Shown: positions 18,384 to 27,511 of the stretch, piece by piece
Layout of the letters: each line of letters opens with the position of its first letter
Numbering within the stretch: position 1 is the stretch's first letter
NCBI GenBank assembly: GCA_002084765.1
Contig: NBMB01000029.1
Span: 1-64,000, forward strand
DNA: 64,000 nt
DNA from: Candidatus Cloacimonetes bacterium 4572_55
GTDB taxonomy: Bacteria; 4572-55
Direction of reading: 5' to 3'
The notes under the pieces: model-generated
The model's input: the letters and a program-made list of their open reading frames with translations, nothing else
The model's database searches: none
What the model was told of the DNA's origin: nothing
Position numbers and translations under genes: made by a program

Positions 18384-18584
18384 ATGAATGAAAAAAAATA
18401 CTGCGGCAATTGCCGTTATGAAGATGCCACTAACCGCATCCACGAAAATGAAATGTGGAAAGCAGAAGAAATGGGTTTGCGAATCACTGCATTTCCAGCG
18501 GTTTGGTGCAAGAGAAGAAACGAATACATAGATGGGGATAAGAGTCAGTCTGTTGGTTGGTGTTCCTATTTTGAGCATTATTAA
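18384..18584 (+). CDS. Small four-cysteine protein, possible zinc ribbon
   Basis: 66 residues beginning MNEKKYCGNCRYED, then WCKRRN and GWCSYFEHY, giving Cys-x2-Cys ... Cys ... Cys spacing that would suit one metal ion. AGGAG lies 11 bases before the ATG. Comparable short CGNC...WC proteins are common as uncharacterised genes; I cannot assign a function. It lies 232 bases after the Asp-rich repeat gene in a stretch with a 9-bp direct repeat (TGTGGGATC/CTGTGGGAT) but no other gene. Confidence 0.7.
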   Translation: MNEKKYCGNCRYEDATNRIHENEMWKAEEMGLRITAFPAVWCKRRNEYIDGDKSQSVGWCSYFEHY

Positions 18585-18597
18585 AAAGAAGAAAACC

Positions 18598-18672
18598 ATG
18601 GTCACCGTAAAAGTCGTCTGGCAAAGCAGCGGCACGATTTATGCCAACCCCAGACTCGTCTTCAATTTTTGA
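18598..18672 (+). pseudogene. 5' remnant of a paralogue of the 19331 gene
   Basis: ATG at 18598 begins MVTVKVVWQSSG, matching the start of the 19331 protein (MVTIKVIYQSSG) and its DNA, after which similarity stops abruptly at about 18636 and the frame ends in TGA after 24 codons. The break coincides with the 3' end of the toxin gene on the other strand (18639), as if the toxin-antitoxin segment had replaced the rest of the gene. Confidence 0.6.
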
Positions 18673-19001
18673 TCAATCCGGGTCATGGTTGCGGTGGGCA
18701 AGGCACCCAATTTGTAGGCGATGACATCGTGTGGAATCGTCATTGCATATTCGCAGCGGACGACCGATGATTTTGCCAGCCCGGATTGTCTGAACTCCGG
18801 CGTTTCGGTTGCGATAACATACTCGGTTTCAACCAATTTGTCCGGCACACGCGACGTAATGCCGACTAAAATAGCATCGCTAAATCTTCGGGCGATGCTA
18901 TGATCTGATACGATCAGGGCCGGTCTGGCTTTTTGTTGGGCGCCTTGCCTGGTTACAAAAGGAAAGGGCAGGATGACGATATCGCCGCGATTATAGTTCA
19001 T
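18639..19001 (-). CDS. MazF/PemK-family endoribonuclease toxin
   Basis: 120 residues from the ATG at 19001. The start is typical of the family: MNYNRGDIVILPFPFV, then a basic loop and KARPALIVSDHS, and a later SSVVRCEYAMTIPHD strand. MazF/PemK toxins cleave mRNA and are held inactive by a cognate antitoxin. An in-frame start further upstream (19073) would lie inside the antitoxin gene and adds no family sequence. The gene overlaps the 3' end of the upstream antitoxin gene by 11 bases, the usual translationally coupled arrangement. Confidence 0.88.
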   Translation of the reverse strand: MNYNRGDIVILPFPFVTRQGAQQKARPALIVSDHSIARRFSDAILVGITSRVPDKLVETEYVIATETPEFRQSGLAKSSVVRCEYAMTIPHDVIAYKLGALPTATMTRIDQKLKTSLGLA

Positions 19002-19206
19002 ACAGGTCTTCCCCCGGGTCATCCCAAATTTTTGACAACGATTGCTGCTGTAAAAGCAAACTACTCTCATCAATTTGCGATTGGGTGCGGCTGCCGTATT
19101 GCTGTTTTAAAAATTTAGCGAAATTAACAATCTCAAGCACTTTGCCCGCAGGCAGGGTTTCCAGGATTTTTAATAATTGTGGACCGTATTGTTGTGAAAC
19201 AATCAT
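18991..19206 (-). CDS. Antitoxin of the MazF-type pair (DUF2281-like)
   Basis: 71 residues. The N-terminal LPAGKVLEIVNFAKFLKQQ helix and the C-terminal tail LSKIWDDPGEDLYEL are typical of short antitoxins whose acidic Trp-Asp tail occupies the toxin. It overlaps the toxin start by 11 bases. The pair is oriented against the surrounding plus-strand genes and sits between a truncated and an intact copy of a small gene, which suggests acquisition by insertion. Expression is probably self-regulated through the palindrome at 19226-19239. Confidence 0.82.
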   Translation of the reverse strand: MIVSQQYGPQLLKILETLPAGKVLEIVNFAKFLKQQYGSRTQSQIDESSLLLQQQSLSKIWDDPGEDLYEL

Positions 19207-19225
19207 AAGTGTTTATCTCCATAGT

Positions 19226-19239
19226 GACAATTTTTTGTC
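19226..19239 (-). promoter_or_regulatory. Candidate operator of the toxin-antitoxin pair
   Basis: GACAA-TTTT-TTGTC is a perfect 5-bp dyad 20 bp upstream of the antitoxin ATG. On the minus strand it lies between a TTGACT (19241-19246) and a TATGGA (19218-19223) spaced 17 bp, so it would overlap a sigma-70-type promoter. Self-repression is known for such pairs; the site is inferred. Confidence 0.4.
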
Positions 19240-19330
19240 CAGTCAAATCGAATGTAATTTTTGCATCACACTATCATCTTATCAAGTTTTGAACAAAAAA
19301 TCAACTTAAATCTTTAAAAAGGAGACAAAC

Positions 19331-19555
19331 ATGGTCACAATAAAAGTCATCTACCAAAGCTCCGGCAAGCCGGCCCAGAGCAAAAAAGTCGCCATCGGCT
19401 TTGACAGCTTTTCTCGCGGTGTTGCCGGAAACGAGTTCACCGACCGCAACGGCGAGGCGCATTTCGACGCCAAGCCGGGCGGCGGAAAGGTCTACGTCAG
19501 CGGTTCGGAGGTCTATCGCGGGCGAATCGAGGGGCGGGTTGTGGTTTACATCTAA
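19331..19555 (+). CDS. Small Ig-fold-like protein (uncharacterised MVTIKV...GRVVVYI family)
   Basis: 74 residues. Strand-rich sequence with TDRNGEAHFDAKPGGGKVYVSG resembles a carboxypeptidase-regulatory/CNA-B type fold; the C-terminus is GRVVVYI. AAAGGAG lies about 10 bases before the ATG. There is no signal peptide. I recall similar short proteins from several bacterial phyla without a known role. A truncated paralogue lies at 18598 with the toxin-antitoxin pair between them. Confidence 0.7.
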   Translation: MVTIKVIYQSSGKPAQSKKVAIGFDSFSRGVAGNEFTDRNGEAHFDAKPGGGKVYVSGSEVYRGRIEGRVVVYI

Positions 19556-19621
19556 CAATTGTCTGCCGCAAAAATGCGAGAACGCCAAGTCTTTCTTCAA
19601 ACATACCCGAAATATAACAAA

Positions 19622-19655
19622 AAAATCTCGAAGGCTTTAAAGCCCTCGAGATTTT
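19622..19655. terminator. Bidirectional terminator between the converging arms
   Basis: A 10-bp stem AAAATCTCGA/TCGAGATTTT (19622-19631 with 19646-19655), one mismatch, then GGC/GCC around TTTAAA. A and T runs flank the stem on both sides, so it can end the plus-strand gene at 19555 and the minus-strand giant gene at 19682. Confidence 0.85.
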
Positions 19656-19681
19656 ACTTATTCAAGAAAATTCACTTTCGA

Positions 19682-22600
19682 TTATTTCATCAGAATCATT
19701 TTACGGGTCTGATCGAATTTCCCCTCATGCGCTTGCAGGCGGTAGAAATAGACGCCGGTAGCAACCTTCTGTCCCCTGTCATTTTGTCCATCCCACGTAG
19801 CGGAATGCTCGCCAGATTCCTGAAGACCGCTTGACAATGTGCGAACCAACCGGCCCGCGCTGCTGTAAACCTGTAAAGTCGCCTCTCCAGATTCTGCCAG
19901 CGTGTATCGGATTACGGTCACAGGATTAAACGGGTTGGGATAATTCTGACGCAGCAGGGTTTCTTCTTTAGAAATAAACGGATCTCCGCATAAAGAAACC
20001 TTTGTGAACAGATCATTCCCGAAAGTTCCGTCTCCATGCTCAAACTCCGCCTCAAGTTCAGTTATCTGATCGTCCTGCCAAACTCTGAAGCTGATGGGAT
20101 AGCTATCTGCATATCCTGGTAAATCAGGTTCTGTTGAGCCCTGCCAGACCGGAATTACCAACGGAAAATTCTCACCAGTCACAATAACAGAGCCAACGCA
20201 CAGATTTCGGTCAAACACGCCGATTTCAGCGCAGGCTTCGAGCGAATGGTCACTGAGTTGCGCTTCCGTTACGACGATTGTATAAGATTGACCGGTGCGA
20301 GTGAAGGTGAAATGCTCTGACATCGGAGCATCAGTTAGTTCTGACATGCCGGCAACTGCAGCGTTTCCTGGACAGTCGTATCCAAAAGAGGCGACGCCTC
20401 CCAGCGTGGTGTAAACCTTGTAGCCAACGTTAGGCATGATATATTCGATTGTGTTGACCAAATTCGGAATGAAGACCAGCCCATTGTTGTCATCTGTGAC
20501 GATGACAATGTCATCGAGTATTTCGGAAAAGAAATCCTCAACCAAGACCAAATCCTGGCAGGTTGAAGCTACCCAATTCCACTGATTCGGCTGTAAGACA
20601 GGAGGTATGGGCAACGCCAACGAATTGCCGTTTACACATAATGAAGCGTTTTCCCCACTGATAAACAGGCGATAAACCTCTCCCGGAGTCACATCCCCGA
20701 TCGTGTTGATATTGCCGGGGATATATGTTCCGCCATCGTTAGACGTGACTACTAGCAAGCTATCCAGTTGGGAAAATACATTTTCGACCGCTGGATTTGT
20801 CAGTTCCCAGCCGAACGATATGTAGTTGTATCGATTGGCATAAATATCAATGCACCGCGTTCTTATGTCCCAATCGCACCAGTCGGGCCACGCCAGCGAC
20901 TCAATGTCGTTATAATCCGTGACTATCTCCTCCGTTGCCACGACCTGCATGATCTCGACATCATAGGCAAAAATAGTTAAATTATCCACTTGATCCGTAG
21001 ATCCCATCAAATAGCCGTCTCGCCTCATCTCGAGAGCCTCGGTGACGCCGGGCAGATTTTCGTCGATTTGGATCATGGCATCATCCCCTGGGTGATACGT
21101 CCAGAGTTCTCGATTCATGGAGGCGTAAAGAGTCGTGCCTTCGTTGTTCCATGCCAGACCTTCCATGTTCCTGTTTGACTCAAACTCCAGCGTGGCTGAC
21201 CCATCGCCGATATTGATAAATATCAATCCATACCCTTCTGACCAGCCCCATAAGGTATTGTCTGACGGACGAAATGATAAGCCCACGATCTCACTGTAAC
21301 CCGTGTATCCAATCGGATTTAATTCGCCGGTTTCCGCGTCAACAGTAAACAGGAATCCATCCAGATCGTGTTCATTGTCTGATCCGGCAGTGGCGAATAT
21401 CACGCCGCTTGCAGGATGAATCTCAATGCCTTCAATATCATAATCGTCATGCATATCGCCTAATAAATCGATTTGATTATTATTATTCAAATCGATTGTA
21501 AAAAATTGTGAATCATTACGTCCTTCATCATGGATTCCATAAGCAAGACAAGCCGGCAGTTCGGTTGGCGAAAATGCCGCCAATGACAGGACAGTGTAAA
21601 TGCTATCTCCGAATGCGCCGCTTCCCACAATATACGCTGGCGTCGCGTCCAGAATTTGATTGCTACTTTGGTCGAAAATTTTGAAACTCATCGGATTGCC
21701 GGACTGAAAGCCGGGCATGTCAAATAAGCTATCTGCCTGCCAAACTGAAAACGCATAATTGAAATCGCCGTCGAATACGCCGCCGCCGACTGTCAAATCG
21801 TCGTCAAAGACCGCGATCTCATCACCGGCTTCAATCGGCTCGCCGTCAATGGTTATGTCGGAAAAAATCAATGTATAAGCTAAGCCAGTTTGGGTATAGG
21901 TGAAGCACGATAGGTCATAAGTCGTTGGATTCACGCTGCTTTCATCCCCTGAGTTCGAGGATGGGTTCGGAATCGGCAGATCGATGATCGAAGCAGACGC
22001 CAGCTCCCTTCCAACAGTGCAATTCGCAATAAACTCTACAGGATCGCTACATGTTATGAAGACCTCATAGCCTGAACCGAGCGACATATCCCCGATAGAA
22101 TTAACGTTCCACGCCGGCACCCAGGCATTACCGTTATTATCTCGAACCATATCGATGCAATCAATGGAAGAAAATACGTGCTCAACCGGCACAGGCGTTG
22201 GGCAGGTATAACCGACCCAATTCCAACGGTTTGGCTCCAGTATAACCGCGGGCGGGTCTTGTATATGCATCCCTTCCATACATAATTGGGTATCTTCGCC
22301 GCTGATATAGATACGGTAGGCTTGGCCCGGAATGTAATCACCGATTGTGTCTATACCAAATTCCGGCGCGCAACTTCCCCCGAGACCATTTTCGACAATT
22401 TGTAAGGCGTTGCCCAACCCTGTATGAAAAAGGTCGCAAACTGGCACAATACCCGGATCGATATTGAATGAGATCATGTTATATTGGTTAGCGGTGAGGT
22501 CAACGCACTGCTCCACGACATTATTGCACGAGATCGATAAAACCGAGAAAGGAGCGAAACCAAACGCGCCGTCGCCCATGGCGAAATTCAAATCGCAAGC

Positions 22601-25600
22601 AGTGATCTCGCTTTGTTCGCTGCTATCCCAGATTCGGATCGAGATATCATTCCCGGCGGTATATCCCGGCAATCCCTGCGACGGGACTCCTTCCCAGGCA
22701 GTTAGCGGAAGATTGTACGTCCCTTCAAACTCAACCGATCCAACGGGCAGATCATCGTCATATACACAGACTTCATCGCCGGCTTCTAACGGTTCGCCGT
22801 CGATCTCGATACCGGTGATGATGAGGGTGGAGGGGGAACCGGTTACGGTATAATCACAATGCGACTCGACAGCTTCCAATCCTGTTCCAGATAGCTCCGT
22901 CTGGACCTGCGGATTATCTAAGTCGTCACTGTTTATTTGCAAGATAGCACTTTGCTCTCCCCCGGATGTGGGGCAGAACAGAATCTCGGTAGTATGCGCG
23001 TCACCCGGCTGCAACGTGAAGCTGCCACCACCGCTGTCAATGTTAAACTGAGCGTCGTCGATTGTTTGACCCGATACAGTTAATGGCGCGTTTCCGATGT
23101 TGGCGATGGTGATCGATTGGGACTCGCTACACTCTCCGGTTGTTATTTCAGCGAAGTCGATGCTGGTTGGCGTGACAGAGATCGTCGGCGTCTGTTCAAC
23201 TTCTGAAAGATCGTAGATATAGGCTGCGCCTGCATTCTCGCCCATATCGTCATCGCCGTAAGCGCCGGAAATGACATAATTCCCGCTAACAGAAACATCT
23301 TCTGCAAAAGAATCACCTTGCTCCCCATCGCTGGCTGTCAGTTTTCGCTCCTGGACCCAACCGTTTTCTGTTTGTTTGAATACATATACAGATCCGAGTT
23401 GAAAAGCACAACCGGCAACCACACGATTTCCGGAAATCGATACTGACTTTCCGATCTGCTGTCCTTGTTCATAATCAGATGTGACCAATTTTTCTATTTG
23501 ATTCCAGGTGGTCCCGACGCGCTCGAAAATATAAATTGCGCCCGCGTTTTCACCGTTATCATCATCGCCGATAGAACCGATAGCGATTTTGTTCCCATCG
23601 ATAGACACAGATTGACCAAAGTTATCGTTTATTTCCCGGTCATTGGCAATTAATTTCGCTTGCTGTTCCCAGCCTTGACCGTTAAATTTGAACACATACG
23701 CTGCCCCTTCTTTTCCGCCACGATATTGATGTCTGGGGGCACCGACGACAGCATATTCCCCGGAAATCGATACAGAATTGCCAAAAAAGGCATAGTAATC
23801 CGCGTCGCTTGCCGTTAATTTCTGTTGTTGATACCACGTTGATCCGTTACGCCTGAAAATATACGCTGAACCAGAATAGCTGCTCGCGTCGTCGTCGCCG
23901 ACAGAACCGACAATCGCGTAATCGCCGGAGACAGATACCGCATTTCTGGAAAATTGGTCGCCCGACTCATTATCATCGGCGTCGATTTCATTATCCAGAA
24001 TCCAATCGGTTCCGTCCCAACTAAAAATATAAGCCGCTCCAGAGATGCTCCCGTCTTCATTATCACCATAGGCTCCGACAATAGCGTGTCCATCTGCGAT
24101 GGCAACAGATTCACCGAATATATTAAATGGCTGTTCGATGTCTACTTTTGCCTCTTGTTCCCAACCGTTCGCTGTGTGCCTGAAAATATATGCCGAGCCT
24201 CCACCGGAAATAGCGTAGTCTCCGTGAATTGAAACCGAAGAACCAAAACCAGAGCTGGGATCGAGGGAAAAGATTTTGAGTTCGTCGCCGTTTACAATAC
24301 TTGTGAGGATAACGGTTATATCCACCGCAGCGTCTGCGGTTTCGCCGTTTCCGTCGCTAATAGTATAGTCGAAGTTGTCTTCTCCGTAGTATCCCGCGAT
24401 CGGGGTGTAGACAATGGACAGACCGTCCACATCGATAATCGCTGTTCCATGTGCAGGTTGCGTAACATCGGTGATGAGCAAAGGATCGCCGTCGAAATCT
24501 TCGTCGTTTTCCAGCACGGGAATAGTGACGGGGATGTCCATCTCCGTAAAGCTTTCATCATCCTCGGCAATCGGCGGGTTGTTGGGAAAACCAGTCGATT
24601 CCGACAAGCGGGCGACAAACATCCCTATATCGTTATCATTGCCGCTCAACTCGACGAACGACGCGCCCTGCCCGAATGTCAAATAGTTGCCAGAGGAGCC
24701 GGTCAGGCAGATGTTACCGGTTTGGTCGTAGGCGATCCCCATAGCTCCGCCGCCGCTGCCAGACTTTTGGATTGTCACAAGTTCGCCGTTCTGGTCGTAT
24801 TCAGCGATAAAAATACTGGAACCTCTATCAGAGGTTACGGATATCGGAGGCTCGGATCCAGCGTCAAATTCGGCAATATTACTGAAGTAACCGGTCACAA
24901 CCGGATGATCGGCACTGTTTATGGCAATATCAAAGCCGAAGTCGTACCAAAGACCGCCTGCCTTCCGGGCCCAGACCAAATGGCCATTGTCAGGGTTATA
25001 GCGAGCCACAAAAAAATCGTAGTTATTTCCGGTCATACTTTCGACAATTGTGTTTCCATAATAAAAGTCGATCTCCTGACCATAAGAGCCAGTGGTATAA
25101 AGAGCACCAGTGGGACTGACAATAATCCCCCAACCTTCACAGCTATAGCTACTGTGGGTTTTTTGTGCCCAAAGGGCATTACCTGCCGAATTGAAAGCGG
25201 CAATAAAGAAGTCCCCGGGTTCAGTCAATGTGATCGATCCGCCGAATATGGCCTCGCCATTAAAGTAACCCGCAACGTAGAGATTCCCGGAAGCGTCCAC
25301 TGCCATGGATCTTATACTTCCCGGTCCGTCGCCGGAAACCTGCTCTGCCTGGATCGGATTGCCGTCCAGGGTATATTGGACGATAAAAAGATCGGTATCG
25401 TCTGAATTCAATGTGGTCGAATATGCGCCACTGCCGAAAGTAATAGCATGACTAAACGTGCCGCCGACATACAAACGTCCATTGGCAGGGTCTATGGTAA
25501 TGGATTTGCCGGCGTCATCAAAAATGCCCGTTCCTATATCTGCCCACTGAAACACTCCCTGTGAATTGTACTTGGCGACAAAGACTTCCCAGCCGGAGCC

Positions 25601-27511
25601 CGGAATTTGTTCGTGGGTATAAACCACAGATTCTCCATTGTAAAAGCTCATGGATTCGTCAAAAGTCCCGACAATATAGGCGTTTCCAGCATCATCGACC
25701 GCGATATCATTCCCGAGGTCTCTAGCGATACCGCCGGCTTTCTGCGCCCATTGTAATTCACCGGACGGGTTATATTTGGCAATAACTGCATCATAATTAC
25801 CGCTGGAGGTCAGTGTGACATCCCGCGAACTTCCAGACGATATGCTACCTTTAAATGAGCCGATTACGTAGATATTACCGGCCGAGTCCACCGCGATTTT
25901 ATTTCCATTAGCACCCTCTGGTCCGCTAATTTGTCGCGCCCACAGGTCATTGTCGGTCCCAGCGTCCAGAACCGTGACAAACACGGTGGCTCTTTCTCCG
26001 CTATCGACTATGTACTCGAACGAATCGGAGCCGATGAATCCGCTGTTCGGCGTGTACGTGACGCTTGTATTTCCGGGATCGATAGCGACGCTGCCGTTTT
26101 GTCCCTGCGTAACGCCCGCGATCTGTAATGACGATCCGGGAGGAGGGTTATCATTGTCAAGGACCATGATAGTGACCGGATTGTCCCGGGTTGTGACCGC
26201 GCCGTCGTCCACAGCGACCGGGGGGTCATTGGGATCGGTTTCGGAGATGGTAAACGTCGCATCGCTTATGTCATTCGTTGCCGCATCGGATGTATTATAC
26301 ACATAAGCAAGATAATTGGACCCAACTGGAATATCGTCAGGTATGAGCCAGCTATAAACCCCGGGCCTCACGCTCGTAGTTGGGACATTCGTATCGATTT
26401 GTCGATAAAATATGCCGTTTCGGTAGAGATCGATATTAGCAGTGCCGTTCCATGTGCCTTGCCAGGAAATATTCCGACTTGTGTTGTATCCCAGTTCCTC
26501 GCCGCCATTAGGCGCGATCACTGTGACCTCGTCGGAATAGACGATCTCAAAATAATCGCTCATATCGGACGCGGACGCGTTATGATTTGAGGTGATCTTG
26601 ATGCGGTAATGATCTTCCGGTCGTAAATCACCAGGAGTATGCCAGTTAAAACTGCAATTATTAGGTGCATTTGAAGCAATAAGCTGATTCAGAGACAGGC
26701 TTTTGAATAGCTCGATCCGCACCGTGCCGCCCTGATTGCTGGCCCACTCGATCAGATGATCCCGATCCCTTCCCCAGACCGTTTGATCATTCGGGGTAAA
26801 GATAGTCATTTCCTGCACATAAGTCACTTCGATCGCCATTGCTGCGATATTATCATCTTCATTCGATTCCGGAACCCGCTCCTGATAATCGACATAGAAA
26901 ATGATGTAATACGTTCCTGGCAGTTGATTGGCTGGTAGCGGGATATCTCTGGATACCTCCGCTGTTCCATCCGGCAATATACTGCCGAAATACCCTGTTA
27001 CCAGAAGCAGATCGCCGCTGTCCCAATGGTTGTCGTCTGACAGGAAAAAACCGACCCGAGAGGTCATAAGCGTTCCTGTATCGCCGATATTGTGCACTGT
27101 TCCGCTAAAATACATTCTCATGCCCGGCTCAACCCCGTTCCATGGATTGACGTCCGGGCTTTCAATCACAAGATTTGCACCTTCATTGCTATTCACTTGA
27201 ATCTCGACCGCCTGTATATTATTGCTCTCGTTACTCTCGGCCACATCCTGACCGTCATCGACACGGAACAGGATGTAATTGCCATCGAGATCATCCGGCA
27301 TCGTGACATAAGGTTCCCTGATGCTGGTATAGTTTGGCTGAAGGGAGCCGATATTATCCTGACGCAATCGCGTGTCGTTTGCGTCCCAGTTAGCGTCGTC
27401 AGATAGGTAGTAGCCGATGACTGAAGCCGGTGCTACACCCGTGCCGATATTGCATTTACATTGACAGTAAGAGCTTCGCTCCAGCCGCCTTCCACAATTG
27501 CCGGATCGCAA
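19682..27511 (-). CDS. Giant surface protein, C-terminal part: CARDB, SBBP and FG-GAP beta-propellers, type-A sorting domain
   Basis: About 2600 residues without a signal peptide or a credible start. Recognisable sequence begins near 27454 with NIGTGVAPAS, the middle of a CARDB domain. Then follow a second CARDB, Ig-like domains, a cadherin/tandem-95 domain (SFEYIVDSG), SBBP-type beta-propeller repeats (AVDSAGNIYVIGSF), a second such Ig domain, FG-GAP/VCBS-like propeller repeats (GDDDNGENAGAIYIF), an ASPM-SPD2-Hydin domain (SIDFAEITTGECSESQSITI), and several Cys-containing repeats with IDGEPLEAGDE. The C-terminus is QNYPNPFNPVTVIRYTL ... TRKMILMK, a FlgD-like type-A sorting domain. It is the missing C-terminal portion of the M43 protease encoded immediately upstream, out of frame, so both pieces were probably one gene of ~3250 codons under the right sigma-54 promoter. 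Confidence 0.85.
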   Translation of the reverse strand: MRSGNCGRRLERSSYCQCKCNIGTGVAPASVIGYYLSDDANWDANDTRLRQDNIGSLQPNYTSIREPYVTMPDDLDGNYILFRVDDGQDVAESNESNNIQAVEIQVNSNEGANLVIESPDVNPWNGVEPGMRMYFSGTVHNIGDTGTLMTSRVGFFLSDDNHWDSGDLLLVTGYFGSILPDGTAEVSRDIPLPANQLPGTYYIIFYVDYQERVPESNEDDNIAAMAIEVTYVQEMTIFTPNDQTVWGRDRDHLIEWASNQGGTVRIELFKSLSLNQLIASNAPNNCSFNWHTPGDLRPEDHYRIKITSNHNASASDMSDYFEIVYSDEVTVIAPNGGEELGYNTSRNISWQGTWNGTANIDLYRNGIFYRQIDTNVPTTSVRPGVYSWLIPDDIPVGSNYLAYVYNTSDAATNDISDATFTISETDPNDPPVAVDDGAVTTRDNPVTIMVLDNDNPPPGSSLQIAGVTQGQNGSVAIDPGNTSVTYTPNSGFIGSDSFEYIVDSGERATVFVTVLDAGTDNDLWARQISGPEGANGNKIAVDSAGNIYVIGSFKGSISSGSSRDVTLTSSGNYDAVIAKYNPSGELQWAQKAGGIARDLGNDIAVDDAGNAYIVGTFDESMSFYNGESVVYTHEQIPGSGWEVFVAKYNSQGVFQWADIGTGIFDDAGKSITIDPANGRLYVGGTFSHAITFGSGAYSTTLNSDDTDLFIVQYTLDGNPIQAEQVSGDGPGSIRSMAVDASGNLYVAGYFNGEAIFGGSITLTEPGDFFIAAFNSAGNALWAQKTHSSYSCEGWGIIVSPTGALYTTGSYGQEIDFYYGNTIVESMTGNNYDFFVARYNPDNGHLVWARKAGGLWYDFGFDIAINSADHPVVTGYFSNIAEFDAGSEPPISVTSDRGSSIFIAEYDQNGELVTIQKSGSGGGAMGIAYDQTGNICLTGSSGNYLTFGQGASFVELSGNDNDIGMFVARLSESTGFPNNPPIAEDDESFTEMDIPVTIPVLENDEDFDGDPLLITDVTQPAHGTAIIDVDGLSIVYTPIAGYYGEDNFDYTISDGNGETADAAVDITVILTSIVNGDELKIFSLDPSSGFGSSVSIHGDYAISGGGSAYIFRHTANGWEQEAKVDIEQPFNIFGESVAIADGHAIVGAYGDNEDGSISGAAYIFSWDGTDWILDNEIDADDNESGDQFSRNAVSVSGDYAIVGSVGDDDASSYSGSAYIFRRNGSTWYQQQKLTASDADYYAFFGNSVSISGEYAVVGAPRHQYRGGKEGAAYVFKFNGQGWEQQAKLIANDREINDNFGQSVSIDGNKIAIGSIGDDDNGENAGAIYIFERVGTTWNQIEKLVTSDYEQGQQIGKSVSISGNRVVAGCAFQLGSVYVFKQTENGWVQERKLTASDGEQGDSFAEDVSVSGNYVISGAYGDDDMGENAGAAYIYDLSEVEQTPTISVTPTSIDFAEITTGECSESQSITIANIGNAPLTVSGQTIDDAQFNIDSGGGSFTLQPGDAHTTEILFCPTSGGEQSAILQINSDDLDNPQVQTELSGTGLEAVESHCDYTVTGSPSTLIITGIEIDGEPLEAGDEVCVYDDDLPVGSVEFEGTYNLPLTAWEGVPSQGLPGYTAGNDISIRIWDSSEQSEITACDLNFAMGDGAFGFAPFSVLSISCNNVVEQCVDLTANQYNMISFNIDPGIVPVCDLFHTGLGNALQIVENGLGGSCAPEFGIDTIGDYIPGQAYRIYISGEDTQLCMEGMHIQDPPAVILEPNRWNWVGYTCPTPVPVEHVFSSIDCIDMVRDNNGNAWVPAWNVNSIGDMSLGSGYEVFITCSDPVEFIANCTVGRELASASIIDLPIPNPSSNSGDESSVNPTTYDLSCFTYTQTGLAYTLIFSDITIDGEPIEAGDEIAVFDDDLTVGGGVFDGDFNYAFSVWQADSLFDMPGFQSGNPMSFKIFDQSSNQILDATPAYIVGSGAFGDSIYTVLSLAAFSPTELPACLAYGIHDEGRNDSQFFTIDLNNNNQIDLLGDMHDDYDIEGIEIHPASGVIFATAGSDNEHDLDGFLFTVDAETGELNPIGYTGYSEIVGLSFRPSDNTLWGWSEGYGLIFINIGDGSATLEFESNRNMEGLAWNNEGTTLYASMNRELWTYHPGDDAMIQIDENLPGVTEALEMRRDGYLMGSTDQVDNLTIFAYDVEIMQVVATEEIVTDYNDIESLAWPDWCDWDIRTRCIDIYANRYNYISFGWELTNPAVENVFSQLDSLLVVTSNDGGTYIPGNINTIGDVTPGEVYRLFISGENASLCVNGNSLALPIPPVLQPNQWNWVASTCQDLVLVEDFFSEILDDIVIVTDDNNGLVFIPNLVNTIEYIMPNVGYKVYTTLGGVASFGYDCPGNAAVAGMSELTDAPMSEHFTFTRTGQSYTIVVTEAQLSDHSLEACAEIGVFDRNLCVGSVIVTGENFPLVIPVWQGSTEPDLPGYADSYPISFRVWQDDQITELEAEFEHGDGTFGNDLFTKVSLCGDPFISKEETLLRQNYPNPFNPVTVIRYTLAESGEATLQVYSSAGRLVRTLSSGLQESGEHSATWDGQNDRGQKVATGVYFYRLQAHEGKFDQTRKMILMK

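Noticed and set aside
18234-18635. 133-codon minus-strand frame opposite the four-cysteine gene
   Set aside because: The plus-strand gene has a good ribosome site and Cys pattern, while the minus frame has none and resembles no protein.
24449-25405. 318-codon plus-strand frame antisense to the giant surface protein
   Set aside because: The minus strand here encodes regular beta-propeller repeats; the plus frame is a by-product of that repeat composition.
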